A stretch of DNA of 44,897 nucleotides, taken from positions 1 through 44,897 of the forward strand of contig SVFQ01000019.1 in the NCBI GenBank assembly GCA_015056765.1. Reading direction: 5' to 3'. Shown piece by piece: positions 33,385-42,500 of this stretch. The translations under genes were made by a program, and so were the position numbers. The notes under the pieces are model-generated. The model searched no databases, was not told the origin of the DNA, and saw only the letters and a program-made list of their open reading frames with translations. Source of the DNA: Lachnospiraceae bacterium. Its GTDB lineage: Bacteria > Bacillota > Clostridia > Lachnospirales > Lachnospiraceae. How positions within the stretch are numbered: position 1 is the stretch's first letter; each line of letters opens with the position of its first letter.

Positions 33385-34914
33385 TTAAAAGATTCGTCGG
33401 ATGGCGAGAATGTTACGGTAGGATGCGTTACCGGTGATAATACCGGTACGGCTTGTGGAGGCGTGTACAATCTGTCCGCCACCGATGTAAATTCCTACGT
33501 GACCGCTGTAGCAGATGATATCGCCAGGCTGTGCTTCAGCCAGTGATCCAACTGTAGAGCCTACGCCTCTGTCTGCAGAGGAAGAGTGCGGTAAGGATAC
33601 ACCAAAGTTCTTGTAGACACTCATAACGAAACCGGAGCAGTCTGCACCGTTTGTCAGAGAGGTACCACCATATACATATGGGTTACCAACGAACTGCAGT
33701 GCATACTGTGCAACTGCATTACCTGTAGCGCTTCCGGATCCTGCAGGGATGTAACTGCTTGCAGAATTATACTTGGAAGAACTGCTCTGTTTGCTGGTAG
33801 ATTTAGAAGATGCCTTACGTGCTTTCTCACGTTCTGCAGCTTCACGAGCAAGACGAGCTTCCTCTTCTGCTTTGGACTCTGCCTGAACGAATTCTGTCTT
33901 CAGGGATACAAATTCTTTGTTTACCCAGCCATCACCCTCTTCGATGTTGACCTTAACCCATCCATCTTTTTCGTCTGTAACGACGATTTCTTCACCTTCC
34001 GGTACCTGACCGATGAGTTCAGCATCGATGGATGCATCATTACGTACATTCAAAGTAGTAGTATTTACTTTCGCAACACGAGTACCTACAGTCTTAGCAA
34101 GCTCTACTGCATCAGCACCTGTTACTACGAATTCTGCTTTTACATATCCGGTCACATTACCGGAGGTAATTTCATACCAACCATCTTTCTGAGAAAGGAA
34201 GGTACCTACGGATTTATTGTATAACTTACCGACTACATTACCATCTTCACTGGCTGCATCTCTGACATTTACATAATTGTCAACCTGGGCAATTACAAGA
34301 TTTGTGAAGTTCTCTTCTCCACCAATAACAGACTGTGCCACAAGTACTGCAGCCTCAGCAGGAGACATGGTAACCATAATCTCTTTGCCATTCTGATCTG
34401 TAGTCATCTCAGCAGTGGTAATCTGACTATCCGGAATGGAAATCATCTGGGTCTGTCCACCGAAGAACTGGCTAATATCTACATTTGTAGTAGCATTTGG
34501 CAGAACCTGTGTCTGCAATGCCTGTAAAATCTGTGTGCTGTCAGAAGCCATAGCAGTCTCTGCTGCTAAAGTCTCCTCTTCTGCAGGGGCAGTCTGTACT
34601 GTCTCTGCGCTGGGAACAATGTCCTTTACCACGCTGGCCGCAATGGCGCTGGTGCCATGCTCCTTAGAAAAATAGACAGGATGCAGCATAGCATTCATCT
34701 CTGTAATGCTTTTGCTTAAACCATCTGTTGCTTTTGCTTTGCTGGTGACATTCTTAGAAATGTCTACGAGGCTGGTACCCTCGGAAATCACAGAGCCCAT
34801 ACCTGCCGCCGGCAATACATCATTTAATGTGGCGGCGTAAACCGGCATGCCGACAGTCATGGTGCAAGCAGCTACAAATGCTGTCAAGATACCCCTTTTG
34901 ATTATTTTGCTCAT
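33385..34914 (-). CDS. Secreted NlpC/P60 peptidoglycan hydrolase with SH3 domains
   Basis: A 509-residue exported endopeptidase that cuts peptide stems of peptidoglycan. The signal peptide is 1-27 (ends PVYAA). A helical region and two SH3b-type binding domains follow (about 215-275 and 285-345, each with NVRN/NVRD turns). Next come a K/E/R/A-rich coiled segment and a Ser-rich linker. The C-terminal NlpC/P60 domain has catalytic Cys about 426 in GADCSGF, His about 472 in GHVGIYI and His about 484. ATG 34914 has an AGAGGA ribosome site; an in-frame ATG at 34944 has none. A WalR-type site and a strong promoter lie upstream. Confidence 0.94.
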   Translation of the reverse strand: MSKIIKRGILTAFVAACTMTVGMPVYAATLNDVLPAAGMGSVISEGTSLVDISKNVTSKAKATDGLSKSITEMNAMLHPVYFSKEHGTSAIAASVVKDIVPSAETVQTAPAEEETLAAETAMASDSTQILQALQTQVLPNATTNVDISQFFGGQTQMISIPDSQITTAEMTTDQNGKEIMVTMSPAEAAVLVAQSVIGGEENFTNLVIAQVDNYVNVRDAASEDGNVVGKLYNKSVGTFLSQKDGWYEITSGNVTGYVKAEFVVTGADAVELAKTVGTRVAKVNTTTLNVRNDASIDAELIGQVPEGEEIVVTDEKDGWVKVNIEEGDGWVNKEFVSLKTEFVQAESKAEEEARLAREAAEREKARKASSKSTSKQSSSSKYNSASSYIPAGSGSATGNAVAQYALQFVGNPYVYGGTSLTNGADCSGFVMSVYKNFGVSLPHSSSADRGVGSTVGSLAEAQPGDIICYSGHVGIYIGGGQIVHASTSRTGIITGNASYRNILAIRRIF

Positions 34915-34946
34915 ATACTTATCCTCTTTCGAGTTCATACTCATTT

Positions 34947-34963
34947 GTTACAAATTTGTTACA
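34947..34963 (-). promoter_or_regulatory. WalR-type (YycF) box
   Basis: The minus strand reads TGTAAC-N5-TGTAAC, a perfect match to the WalR consensus TGTWAH-N5-TGTWAH. WalR is the essential wall-homeostasis regulator of Firmicutes and controls NlpC/P60-type hydrolases. The box lies just downstream of the predicted transcription start (about 34966), a position more compatible with repression than activation. Whether this organism has WalR is not visible here. Confidence 0.6.
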
Positions 34964-34972
34964 TCTTGGATT

Positions 34973-35002
34973 ACTATACCACCGAATGATGCACTTTGTC
35001 AA
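34973..35002 (-). promoter_or_regulatory. Promoter of the NlpC/P60 gene
   Basis: Minus strand -35 TTGACA (34997-35002), 18-bp spacer, -10 TATAGT (34973-34978), start near 34966. It is near consensus, so no activator seems needed. Confidence 0.8.
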
Positions 35003-35130
35003 CTTTTATGCGCCTCTACGGCGTTTTAGAAACTCTTTTTTCTCAAAAATTACTCTGAAACTCTTGTTATTCTATCTTAAAATTGTGAAAAAATTATGAC
35101 ATGATTTTATAGATATTGTAGGCCAGGGAA

Positions 35131-35139
35131 TGCTATACT
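35131..35139 (+). promoter_or_regulatory. Extended -10 promoter of the SDR gene
   Basis: Plus strand TGCTATACT (TATACT at 35134-35139) without a good -35. The leader is about 33 bases, with AAGGAG before ATG 35179. Confidence 0.6.
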
Positions 35140-35178
35140 GAAAAAAACACTAGATTTAGAAAAGACAAGGAGCGCGAA

Positions 35179-35895
35179 ATGGCTACTGTTCTCATCACCG
35201 GTGCTTCCCGCGGAATTGGCAAGGCTTCGGCCCGGATTTTTGCAGAAAAAGGATATGATTTGATCCTGACTTGTAAAAAAAATATAGAAGATTTAAAAAA
35301 CTTAGCAGATGATTTATCCGCTTCCTATTCCATAAAGGCTTCCGCATACGTAGTGGATCAATCCGATGCAGATGCAGTACTATCCTTTACAGCCGGTCTA
35401 CCGGAAATCGATATCTTTATCGCCAATGCCGGTATCTCCAAAGTGGGGCTCCTGCAGGATATGAGCGTCGCTGAGTGGCAGGAAATCGTGAATGTCAATC
35501 TCAGCAGCCTCTTCTACTATTGTAAAGGACTGCTGCCGGGTATGATTCAGCGCGGCCATGGGCATATCATTCCGGTATCCTCTGTCTGGGGCAACGCAGG
35601 TGCTTCCTGCGAAGTGGCTTACTCCGCTACCAAAGGCGGCATCAATGCTTTCACCAAAGCCTTAGCCAAAGAAGTAGCCCCCAGTCATATTAATGTCAAC
35701 GCCGTGGCCTTCGGTTATATCGACACGGAGATGAATAGGGAGTTCTCTAAGGAAGAGGTAGACGCTATCATAGAAGAAATACCTATGAACCGAATCGCTT
35801 CAGCCCAGGAAGCAGCAGAGATGATTTACGGAGTCTGCCAGCTTCCTGCTTACACCACGGGGCAAATCTTTACCATGGATGGTGGCTGGATTTAA
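35179..35895 (+). CDS. SDR-family oxidoreductase, FabG-like
   Basis: A 238-residue NAD(P)-dependent reductase. It has the classical SDR features TGASRGIGKASA (7-18), ANAGIS, the catalytic Ser in PVSSVWG, YSATKGG (Tyr/Lys pair) and MDGGWI at the C terminus. It resembles 3-oxoacyl-ACP reductase FabG, which reduces oxoacyl chains in fatty acid synthesis. It stands alone, away from any fab cluster, so another substrate is possible. It converges on trpA with a 3-base gap and no terminator between them. Confidence 0.88.
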   Translation: MATVLITGASRGIGKASARIFAEKGYDLILTCKKNIEDLKNLADDLSASYSIKASAYVVDQSDADAVLSFTAGLPEIDIFIANAGISKVGLLQDMSVAEWQEIVNVNLSSLFYYCKGLLPGMIQRGHGHIIPVSSVWGNAGASCEVAYSATKGGINAFTKALAKEVAPSHINVNAVAFGYIDTEMNREFSKEEVDAIIEEIPMNRIASAQEAAEMIYGVCQLPAYTTGQIFTMDGGWI

Positions 35896-35898
35896 TCT

Positions 35899-36669
35899 TT
35901 AAGCGCTTTTTCCCGTTAGTTCCTTTACATAGGATGCTATCTGGAGAGGCGCTTTTTCTTTGTATTCTTCCAAGAGTCGCACGATACCGCTACCTACAAT
36001 GACACCATCTGCCATGCTCTGGTACTCCAGCACCTGTTCTCTGGTGTGAATTCCAAACCCTACTGCTACCGGCGTATCCGTTACAGTCCTTATGGTATCG
36101 ATGATTTCCTGCAAGTCTGTGGTGATAGTGCTTCGCATGCCGGTAACTCCCATAGAGGATACCAGGTAGATAAATCCTTTGGCTTCCCTAGCAATCATGC
36201 GGATTCTATCCTTGGAAGTAGGGGCAATCATGGATATCAAGGTGACATCATACTGATCTGCCACAGAGGTCACTTCTTTCTTTTCCTCATAGGGCACATC
36301 CGGCAAAATGAGTCCGTCCACACCTACCTGGGCGCATCTTGCAAAGAATCTGTCATAGCCATAGGCAAACACCAGATTGGCGTATGTCATGAAAACAAAG
36401 GGCGTCTCTGTCTTTTCTCTGAGTCTTTGTACCATCTCAAATACTTTATCTGTGGTACAGCCTCCCTTTAGGGCTCTTACATTGGCATTCTGGATAACGC
36501 TACCTTCTGCGATAGGATCGGAAAAAGGGATGCCGATTTCGATAAGGTCTGCCCCGGCGCGGGCCATCTCCAATATGGTTTCCTCTGTCTTTTCAATGCT
36601 GGGATCCCCTGCTGTAACAAAAGCAATAAATGCCTTATGATTTGCAAATGCATTTTGAATTCTATTCAT
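35899..36669 (-). CDS. trpA: Tryptophan synthase alpha subunit
   Basis: Cleaves indole-3-glycerol phosphate to indole and passes the indole to TrpB. The 256-residue product has [15 protein letters not shown], the catalytic Glu in [31 protein letters not shown] and the phosphate-binding VGFGI and GSGIV. The frame is open 34 codons upstream inside trpB, but ATG 36669 follows AGGGGG and overlaps the trpB stop by 8 bases, implying coupled translation. It is the last gene of the trp operon. Confidence 0.97.
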   Translation of the reverse strand: MNRIQNAFANHKAFIAFVTAGDPSIEKTEETILEMARAGADLIEIGIPFSDPIAEGSVIQNANVRALKGGCTTDKVFEMVQRLREKTETPFVFMTYANLVFAYGYDRFFARCAQVGVDGLILPDVPYEEKKEVTSVADQYDVTLISMIAPTSKDRIRMIAREAKGFIYLVSSMGVTGMRSTITTDLQEIIDTIRTVTDTPVAVGFGIHTREQVLEYQSMADGVIVGSGIVRLLEEYKEKAPLQIASYVKELTGKSA

Positions 36670-37846
36670 ATAATTGTACCCCCTGATATCTTGCAATGGC
36701 TGCCACGTCCTTATCACCTCGTCCGGAAAGGCAGCAAATAATAATCTGATCTTTGTCCATGGTAGGCGCAAGTTTCATCACCTGAGCAATGGCATGGGAG
36801 CTTTCAATGGCAGCCACGATGCCTTCTTGTCTGGCAATATAATGAAATGCCTCCACCGCTTCGTCGTCGGTAATGGCCACATAATCCGCTCTGCCGCTAT
36901 CATGGAGATTTGCATGTTCCGGTCCGATTCCGGGATAGTCAAGTCCTGCGGAAATGGAATATACCGGCGCAATCTGTCCGTATTCATCCTGGCAGAAGTA
37001 GGACTTCATGCCGTGGAAAATACCTAGTTTTCCGGTGGCGATGGTAGCTGCGGTTTCTCCGGTGTCTACGCCCTTACCGGCAGCCTCACATCCAATGAGT
37101 CTGACGCTTTCATCCGGAATGAATTCGTAGAACATACCCATGGCATTGCTGCCGCCGCCTACGCAGGCCATTACCACATCCGGTAATTTTCCTTCTTTCT
37201 CCAAGATCTGCTTTCTGGCCTCTTTGGAGATAATGCTCTGAAAGTCACGCACGATGGTAGGAAATGGATGCGGTCCCATAACAGACCCTAATACATAATG
37301 GGTATCACTGACTCTGCTGACCCATTCCTTCATGCATTCATTTACGGCATCTTTCAGGGTAGCAGTACCGGAATCTACCGGATGTACCTTAGCCCCCAAG
37401 AGTTCCATACGATAGACATTCAGGGCCTGTCGTTCTGTGTCCACTCTTCCCATAAAGATCTCACATTCCATCCCTAAAAGAGCCGCCACAGTAGCGGTAG
37501 CCACGCCGTGCTGGCCGGCACCGGTTTCTGCAATGAGTCTTGTTTTTCCCATCTTTTTTGCGAGCAGTGCTTGTCCCAGACAATTGTTGATTTTGTGGGC
37601 GCCGGTATGATTCAAATCTTCTCTTTTTAAGTAGATTTTGGCTCCTCCAAGGTCCTTTGTCATGTTCTCTGCATAGTAGAGAAGGCTGGGTCTTCCTGCA
37701 TATTCCTCATAGAGTTTGGCAAGTTCGTTGCAAAACTCCGGATCCTTTTTATAGTGTTCGTAGGCTTCTTCTAAGTGAATGATTTCATTCATCAAAGTCT
37801 CCGGTATATACTGTCCTCCGTGTTGTCCAAATCTTCCTTTGCTCAT
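36662..37846 (-). CDS. trpB: Tryptophan synthase beta subunit
   Basis: PLP enzyme joining indole and serine to tryptophan, 394 residues. It has [14 protein letters not shown] at the start, the PLP lysine in [25 protein letters not shown], the phosphate-cup [12 protein letters not shown] and a conserved late SGRGDKD. It is the short TrpB1 type that partners TrpA. It lies 8 bases after trpF and overlaps trpA. Confidence 0.98.
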   Translation of the reverse strand: MSKGRFGQHGGQYIPETLMNEIIHLEEAYEHYKKDPEFCNELAKLYEEYAGRPSLLYYAENMTKDLGGAKIYLKREDLNHTGAHKINNCLGQALLAKKMGKTRLIAETGAGQHGVATATVAALLGMECEIFMGRVDTERQALNVYRMELLGAKVHPVDSGTATLKDAVNECMKEWVSRVSDTHYVLGSVMGPHPFPTIVRDFQSIISKEARKQILEKEGKLPDVVMACVGGGSNAMGMFYEFIPDESVRLIGCEAAGKGVDTGETAATIATGKLGIFHGMKSYFCQDEYGQIAPVYSISAGLDYPGIGPEHANLHDSGRADYVAITDDEAVEAFHYIARQEGIVAAIESSHAIAQVMKLAPTMDKDQIIICCLSGRGDKDVAAIARYQGVQLYE

Positions 37847-37854
37847 GTTTTCTC

Positions 37855-38532
37855 CTATTCTGTCTTTCCCTTTTCCAGGGCTTCATATAACGCTTTGATT
37901 CTCTCCTCAGATTTGATGGTTTCTCCCGGGTGGTCTTCTCGCGGCATCTCCACCCCGGAGCTCACATCGATTCCCATGGGGTTAAGGAGCCCAATGGCCT
38001 TTGCTACATTCTCCGGGCTCAGTCCACCTGCTAACAGATATTCCTCCGGAAATCCTTTCAGAAGCTGCCAATCAAAACTTTGGCCACTACCGGGGCTCTT
38101 TCCATCCAACAATAATCTGAAGCAGTTTTTATCCACTTGTTTAGCAAAACAAGCCGCCTTATCCACATCCGATGCCTGTTCTATTCGTATGGCCTTAAGG
38201 ATCCAGGGATATTGCAGAGGGCCTGTGTTTGCTTCCACATAGGATTTCAAGTCGTGGATATACGCCAAGTCCTCCTGTCCATGGAGTTGGATGATATCGA
38301 TTACTCCTTCTATCAGCAGGTTTGCCGCTTCCGGTATCTTCGGATTTACAAAGACTCCCACCTTTGGGATGGTGGGTTTTACTTTTTTACTTAGACTGCG
38401 GACCTGTTCTACCGTCACTTGTCTTTTGCTGGGAGCAAGGACAAATCCTATGTAGTCAGGTTCTAAGCTATTGATTATGTGGATTTCCTCCGGCAAATGA
38501 ATGCCGCAGATTTTTACTTTACATGGCTTCAT
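37855..38532 (-). CDS. trpF: Phosphoribosylanthranilate isomerase
   Basis: TIM-barrel enzyme that rearranges phosphoribosylanthranilate to CdRP. The 225-residue protein has [13 protein letters not shown] with the catalytic Cys, [46 protein letters not shown] and [10 protein letters not shown]. It is separate from trpC, not fused as in enteric bacteria. It overlaps trpC by 4 bases. Confidence 0.96.
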   Translation of the reverse strand: MKPCKVKICGIHLPEEIHIINSLEPDYIGFVLAPSKRQVTVEQVRSLSKKVKPTIPKVGVFVNPKIPEAANLLIEGVIDIIQLHGQEDLAYIHDLKSYVEANTGPLQYPWILKAIRIEQASDVDKAACFAKQVDKNCFRLLLDGKSPGSGQSFDWQLLKGFPEEYLLAGGLSPENVAKAIGLLNPMGIDVSSGVEMPREDHPGETIKSEERIKALYEALEKGKTE

Positions 38533-39341
38533 GCGATTTTTCCGGGCTGCCCCTTTCCTAACAGACCTTGTAAGGTCTCCTTTACGGAATCAGACCGCAT
38601 TAGGGTTTCTCCTATGAGTACTCCATCTACGCCAGCCTCTTCCAGCCTTTCTACGTCTTCCCTGGTGCGAATGCCGCTTTCCGAGACAAAAAGCACGGAG
38701 CTAGGTACCAGTTTCCGTAATCGTAAAGAGTTTTTCACATCCACTTGAAAGGTCTTTAGGTCCCTGTTATTGACGCCGATGATAGAGGCACCTGCCTTCA
38801 GTGCCATACGGACTTCTTTTTCGTCATGAGCTTCTACCAAAGCATCCATTTTCAGGCTTTCCGCAATGTGGATATAGCAGCGTAAGGTCTCCTCATCCAA
38901 TATGCTGCATATCAGCAGTACCGCAGAAGCCCCAATGCACTTGGCCTCATAGATTTGGTAGGAATCTACCACAAAGTCCTTTCTCAAAAGCGGCACCGTC
39001 ACCGCTTCTTTTATCTCCGCCAAATAGCGGCTGTCTCCCTGAAAGTAATAGGGTTCTGTCAGTACAGATATCGCTGAAGCCCCTGCCACCTCATAGCCTT
39101 TCGCGATTTCCACATAAGGGAAGTGCTCTGCTATGACGCCTTTGGATGGGGATGCTTTTTTCACCTCGCAGATAGCAGACATGCCGGGCTTTCTTAACGC
39201 GGCTGCAAAGCTTTTGTCCAGGATCTCCTCTTCCCGGGCAAGAGAAAGTGCCTTGAGTCGCAATGCTTCCAGGCTCACTGTCTCTTTCTGCTCTGCGACA
39301 CGGATACGGGTTTTTCCTGCAATTTCCTCCAGTATATTCAT
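38529..39341 (-). CDS. trpC: Indole-3-glycerol phosphate synthase
   Basis: TIM-barrel decarboxylating cyclase that turns CdRP into indole-3-glycerol phosphate, 270 residues. It has AICEVKKASPSKGVI with the catalytic Lys, SVLTEPYYFQGD, LLRKDFVVDSYQIYEA, EAHDEKEVRMAL, IGVNNRDLKTF, SESGI and a final GVLIGETLMRS. Length is normal. It lies 29 bases after trpD. Confidence 0.97.
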   Translation of the reverse strand: MNILEEIAGKTRIRVAEQKETVSLEALRLKALSLAREEEILDKSFAAALRKPGMSAICEVKKASPSKGVIAEHFPYVEIAKGYEVAGASAISVLTEPYYFQGDSRYLAEIKEAVTVPLLRKDFVVDSYQIYEAKCIGASAVLLICSILDEETLRCYIHIAESLKMDALVEAHDEKEVRMALKAGASIIGVNNRDLKTFQVDVKNSLRLRKLVPSSVLFVSESGIRTREDVERLEEAGVDGVLIGETLMRSDSVKETLQGLLGKGQPGKIA

Positions 39342-39370
39342 TGTTTTCCTCTTCTATTCTTTCGATGGGT

Positions 39371-40390
39371 TTAGCCTACCATGGCTACTTTTGTAGCCGA
39401 TACGAAGTCTTCCAGTTTCTGTTTTGCCTTACCGCTGTCAATCATTTCTTCTGCCAGGCTGATGCCTTCTTCGATGGAAATCGTTCCCAGGGCCACATGA
39501 AGGGCTGCACCTGCATTCATCAAAACCGCATCTCGCTTCGGACCAGCTGCGCCGTCCAAAATATCTCTGGCCATCTGGGCGTTCTCCTCAGGGGTTCCAC
39601 CTACCAGCTCTTCTTTGCGGCATTTCCGGAATCCATAGGTCTCCGGGTTCAGATGATAGGTTTTGAACTCATCTCCGATGAACTCACATACAAAGGTGTC
39701 CGCACTCATGGAGATTTCATCCATGCCATCTTCCCCGTATACCACCATGGCTCTCTTCACCCCTAAGTTATGCAGTACGTGTGCAAGGGGCTCTACCAGG
39801 TCTGCTCTATACACGCCAAGAAGCTGGAAGCTGGCACCTGCCGGATTTGCCAAAGGTCCTAACAGATTAAAAATGGTACGAATGCCAATTTCTTTTCTGA
39901 CCGGTCCCACAAAACGCATGGCCTTGTGATAGGTCTGGGCAAACAGGAAACAGAAATTCAATTCTTTTAAGATGGTCTCACTATACTGTGGTGCTAAATC
40001 AATCTGGGCACCTAAGGCTTCCAGTACATCTGCAGCACCGCATTTGCTGGAGGCTGCACGGTTACCGTGTTTGGCTACCGGCACTCCCGCTGCTGCAACC
40101 ACCAAAGAAGAAATGGTGGAAATGTTGATGGTATTGGATCCATCTCCGCCGGTGCCTACGATTTCCAATACATCCTGGTCATTTAAAAATCTCTCGCAAT
40201 GGCTTCTCATAGCTCTGGCTGCCGCTGTAACCTCCTCGATGGTTTCCCCCTTCATGCTCATGGCCGTGAGAAAAGCTGCCTTCTGGGATTCCGGTGCTTC
40301 TCCTCTCATGATTTCATGGATGACTTCCTCCATGACCTCTGCTGATAAATCTTCTTTTCTGGATAATGTGTTGATTGCTTCTTTAATCAT
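39371..40390 (-). CDS. trpD: Anthranilate phosphoribosyltransferase
   Basis: Transfers phosphoribose from PRPP to anthranilate. The 339-residue product has the PRPP-binding [53 protein letters not shown] and the metal-binding MDEIS. The frame stays open upstream through the T-box leader, but ATG 40390 has AAGGAGGAG 7 bases before it and is the real start. It is the first gene of the operon. The genes for anthranilate synthase, trpE and trpG, are not beside it. Confidence 0.97.
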   Translation of the reverse strand: MIKEAINTLSRKEDLSAEVMEEVIHEIMRGEAPESQKAAFLTAMSMKGETIEEVTAAARAMRSHCERFLNDQDVLEIVGTGGDGSNTINISTISSLVVAAAGVPVAKHGNRAASSKCGAADVLEALGAQIDLAPQYSETILKELNFCFLFAQTYHKAMRFVGPVRKEIGIRTIFNLLGPLANPAGASFQLLGVYRADLVEPLAHVLHNLGVKRAMVVYGEDGMDEISMSADTFVCEFIGDEFKTYHLNPETYGFRKCRKEELVGGTPEENAQMARDILDGAAGPKRDAVLMNAGAALHVALGTISIEEGISLAEEMIDSGKAKQKLEDFVSATKVAMVG

Positions 40391-40420
40391 GTGTCTCCTC
40401 CTTATCTGATGATGGACAAC

Positions 40421-40710
40421 AAAAAAGTCCTCGACTACAATTGCGTAATTGTAGTCAAGGACGGATGTTCCGCGGTGCCACCTTGATTCATGGTTTCCCA
40501 TGCTCTTAGCAGAGTGCCAACACACTCCCGACAACTAACGTATGCCTTACGTCATGAAATACTAATCTCCAAAGAGACTTTCCTCATGCCCTCTGTGGTC
40601 CATTTGATGAACTGCTTTCTACCAGGCTCTCACCATTCCCGGTTCTCTGTAAGCGCACATTTCACCGTTATCTCCACTTCAACGGTTTAAAGTAGTGTCT
40701 GATTAAATTA
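40421..40710 (-). promoter_or_regulatory. Tryptophan T-box riboswitch
   Basis: The minus strand carries the T-box core AAGGTGGCACCGCGG (40470-40484), a Stem I with AGAGA and apical TGGTG segments, and a terminator with a 16-bp stem (40427-40442 with 40447-40462) followed by six T (40421-40426). In the specifier position, AAATGGACC gives codon UGG (40600-40602), specific for tryptophan. Uncharged tRNA-Trp binding would stabilise the antiterminator and allow trpDCFBA transcription. Confidence 0.95.
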
Positions 40711-40716
40711 GTTTTA

Positions 40717-40744
40717 ATTATACTGGTTCGGTAGGGATTGTCAA
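40717..40744 (-). promoter_or_regulatory. trp operon promoter
   Basis: Minus strand -35 TTGACA (40739-40744), 16-bp spacer, -10 TATAAT (40717-40722), start near 40710. Both hexamers are perfect. Confidence 0.87.
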
Positions 40745-40791
40745 TGATGTATTTTAAAAATCTGACGAAAAATAGAATTGATGTATTTTAA
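40745..40791. repeat. 13-bp direct repeat upstream of the trp promoter
   Basis: TTAAAATACATCA (minus strand) occurs exactly at 40745-40757 and 40779-40791, a 34-bp period of about three helical turns. The proximal copy touches the -35. It could be a protein-binding site or an A/T-rich UP element. Confidence 0.65.
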
Positions 40792-40815
40792 TAATGGGGC
40801 TGCATCATCAAAACG

Positions 40816-40842
40816 AAAAAGGATCCCCTTTTCAGGGGATCC
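40816..40842 (-). terminator. Terminator of the Thr/Glu-rich lipoprotein gene
   Basis: A perfect 8-bp stem (40821-40828 with 40835-40842, GGATCCCC) with a 6-base loop is followed on the minus strand by five T. An outer AAAACGA/TCGTTTT pairing may extend it. Confidence 0.85.
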
Positions 40843-40869
40843 CTTGGATTATCGTTTTGACGATAATAA

Positions 40870-41160
40870 TTATTCAGCGTCTGTTGTTTCAGTAGCTTCT
40901 GTTTCTACAGTTTCAGTAGCTTCTGTCTCAGTAGCTTCTGTTGTTTCAGTAGCTTCTGTTGTTTCAGTAGCTTCAGTTTCAACTGTTTCAGATGCAACTG
41001 TTTCAGATGCAACAGTTTCAGTAGCTTCAGTTTCAACAACTGTTTCTACTGCTACAGTGCTTTCTACAGTTTCAGCTGTGTCTGCGGAAGAACCACAACC
41101 AACCATCATTGTTGCTGCTACAGCAGCTGCCATAACTAATACTGCTAATTTGTTTCTCAT
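40870..41160 (-). CDS. Small Thr/Glu-repeat lipoprotein
   Basis: A 96-residue predicted lipoprotein with signal MRNKLAVLVMAAAVAATMMVGC (lipobox MVGC, Cys about 22). The mature part is about 75 residues of near-pure Glu, Thr, Ala and Val, in units such as ETEATETTEA and ASETV. It has no recognised domain, is very acidic and is expected to be unfolded on the cell surface. The DNA repeats an 18-bp unit, so the length may vary between strains. GAGGAG precedes ATG 41160; an upstream in-frame ATG at 41205 lacks a ribosome site. It is a single-gene unit with its own promoter and terminator. The function is unknown. Confidence 0.8.
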   Translation of the reverse strand: MRNKLAVLVMAAAVAATMMVGCGSSADTAETVESTVAVETVVETEATETVASETVASETVETEATETTEATETTEATETEATETVETEATETTDAE

Positions 41161-41222
41161 AATTTTTCTCCTCAAATATATAACTATATTTTGTATCGGG
41201 GTCATTCCCGATTACAAAAAAG

Positions 41223-41251
41223 AGTATACTTCCCCTATGGGCAAACTGCAA
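41223..41251 (-). promoter_or_regulatory. Promoter of the Thr/Glu-rich lipoprotein gene
   Basis: Minus strand -35 TTGCAG (41246-41251), 17-bp spacer, -10 TATACT (41223-41228). The leader has a hairpin ATCGGG/CCCGAT (41196-41213). I see nothing further in 41252-41453. Confidence 0.75.
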
Positions 41252-41453
41252 TACATATCCGGAATTTTCGCTACAATTCCTACAATTTTTGATGTTTGTA
41301 TAATGTTTTAACAATCTTTTTGTAGCTTTTTACTAGTATATGCAGTGGATTGTTGGTGGTTTTGTGCAATTTTCACGTTAGGCACAGGTTGGCTTCGTCT
41401 ATTTTTGTTTACCGTTCGTTCATAATTTGTTCATAATTAACCCTAGTACAAGA

Positions 41454-41482
41454 AAAAACAGGGAGCGAAACTCCCTGTTTTT
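41454..41482 (-). terminator. Terminator of the metY-cysK operon
   Basis: A perfect 12-bp stem (41454-41465 with 41471-41482, AAAAACAGGGAG) with a 5-base loop is followed on the minus strand by further T after the stem's own U tract. Confidence 0.9.
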
Positions 41483-41523
41483 AGCTGAATTTGTGTAATT
41501 GTGTCTGTTGTACCTAAATTGTG

Positions 41524-42453
41524 TTACTCGGAGAACAGTGCTGTAGAAAGGTAACGATCTCCTGTATCCGGTAACAGTACTACGATGGTCTTGCCTTTAT
41601 TCTCAGGGCGTTTTGCCAGTTCGATACCTGCATGTACAGCTGCACCTGCGGAGATACCTACTAAAACGCCTTCGCTTCTACCTACCAGTCTGCCTGCTTC
41701 GAAAGCATCTTCATTTTCCACTTTGATGATTTCGTCATAGACATCTGTATTAAGGATTTCCGGCACAAAGCCTGCACCGATACCCTGGATTTTGTGTGGG
41801 CCTGCTTTTCCATCGGATAATACTGGGGAGCTGGCCGGCTCTACTGCTACTACTTTTACATTTGGATTCTGGCTCTTTAAGTATTCGCCGACACCTGTAA
41901 TGGTACCGCCGGTACCTACGCCTGCTACAAAGATATCTACTTTGCCTTCTGTATCTTTCCAGATTTCAGGACCTGTAGTTTCTCTGTGGGCTTTTGGATT
42001 CACCGGATTCACAAACTGTCCCGGAATAAATCCGCCCGGAATTTCTTTTACCAGTTCATCCGCTTTGGCGATTGCGCCCTTCATACCCTGAGCACCATCT
42101 GTCAGCACCAGTTCTGCACCGTATGCTTTCATCAGGTTACGTCTTTCCACGCTCATGGTATCCGGCATTACAATGATGGTACGGATGCCAAGAGATGCTG
42201 CTACTGCAGATAAACCGATACCGGTGTTACCGCTGGTAGGCTCAATGATAACAGAGTCTTTGGTCAGTTTGCCGCTGTCCAAAGCATCCTTAATGATGGC
42301 CCATGCAATTCTATCCTTTACGGATCCTGCAGGATTGAAGTACTCCAGCTTAGCTAAAAGAGTAGCTTCTAAGCCTTCTTTTTTCTCGATGTTAGAAAGC
42401 TCTAAAATCGGGGTGTTACCAATCAGTTCTGTTACGTTTTTGTAAATTGCCAT
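41524..42453 (-). CDS. cysK: Cysteine synthase (O-acetylserine sulfhydrylase)
   Basis: PLP enzyme making cysteine from O-acetylserine and sulfide, cytosolic. The 309-residue protein has the PLP lysine in NPAGSVKDRIAW (about 41-52), EPTSGNTGIGL, MPDTMSVERR, GTGGTITGVGEYL and SSGAG-like VGISAGAAVHAG. Length is normal for CysK. It lies 47 bases after metY with AAGGAG upstream and no promoter between, so the two sulfur genes form an operon. Confidence 0.96.
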   Translation of the reverse strand: MAIYKNVTELIGNTPILELSNIEKKEGLEATLLAKLEYFNPAGSVKDRIAWAIIKDALDSGKLTKDSVIIEPTSGNTGIGLSAVAASLGIRTIIVMPDTMSVERRNLMKAYGAELVLTDGAQGMKGAIAKADELVKEIPGGFIPGQFVNPVNPKAHRETTGPEIWKDTEGKVDIFVAGVGTGGTITGVGEYLKSQNPNVKVVAVEPASSPVLSDGKAGPHKIQGIGAGFVPEILNTDVYDEIIKVENEDAFEAGRLVGRSEGVLVGISAGAAVHAGIELAKRPENKGKTIVVLLPDTGDRYLSTALFSE

Positions 42454-42500
42454 GTTACTGTTCTCCTTGTCTCATTCTCTCACGTATATTTTTAACGCAG

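Noticed and set aside
33178..33388. Two opposing 64-66 codon frames
   Set aside because: Their similarity to each other comes from the imperfect palindrome and the terminator; neither has a ribosome site.
40880..41070. CRISPR-like short repeats
   Set aside because: The repeats are contiguous coding units in one frame of a lipoprotein, without spacers of constant length and without cas genes.
40778..41311. 177-codon plus-strand frame rich in Ser, Val and Ala
   Set aside because: It is the antisense reading of the Thr/Glu repeat lipoprotein gene.
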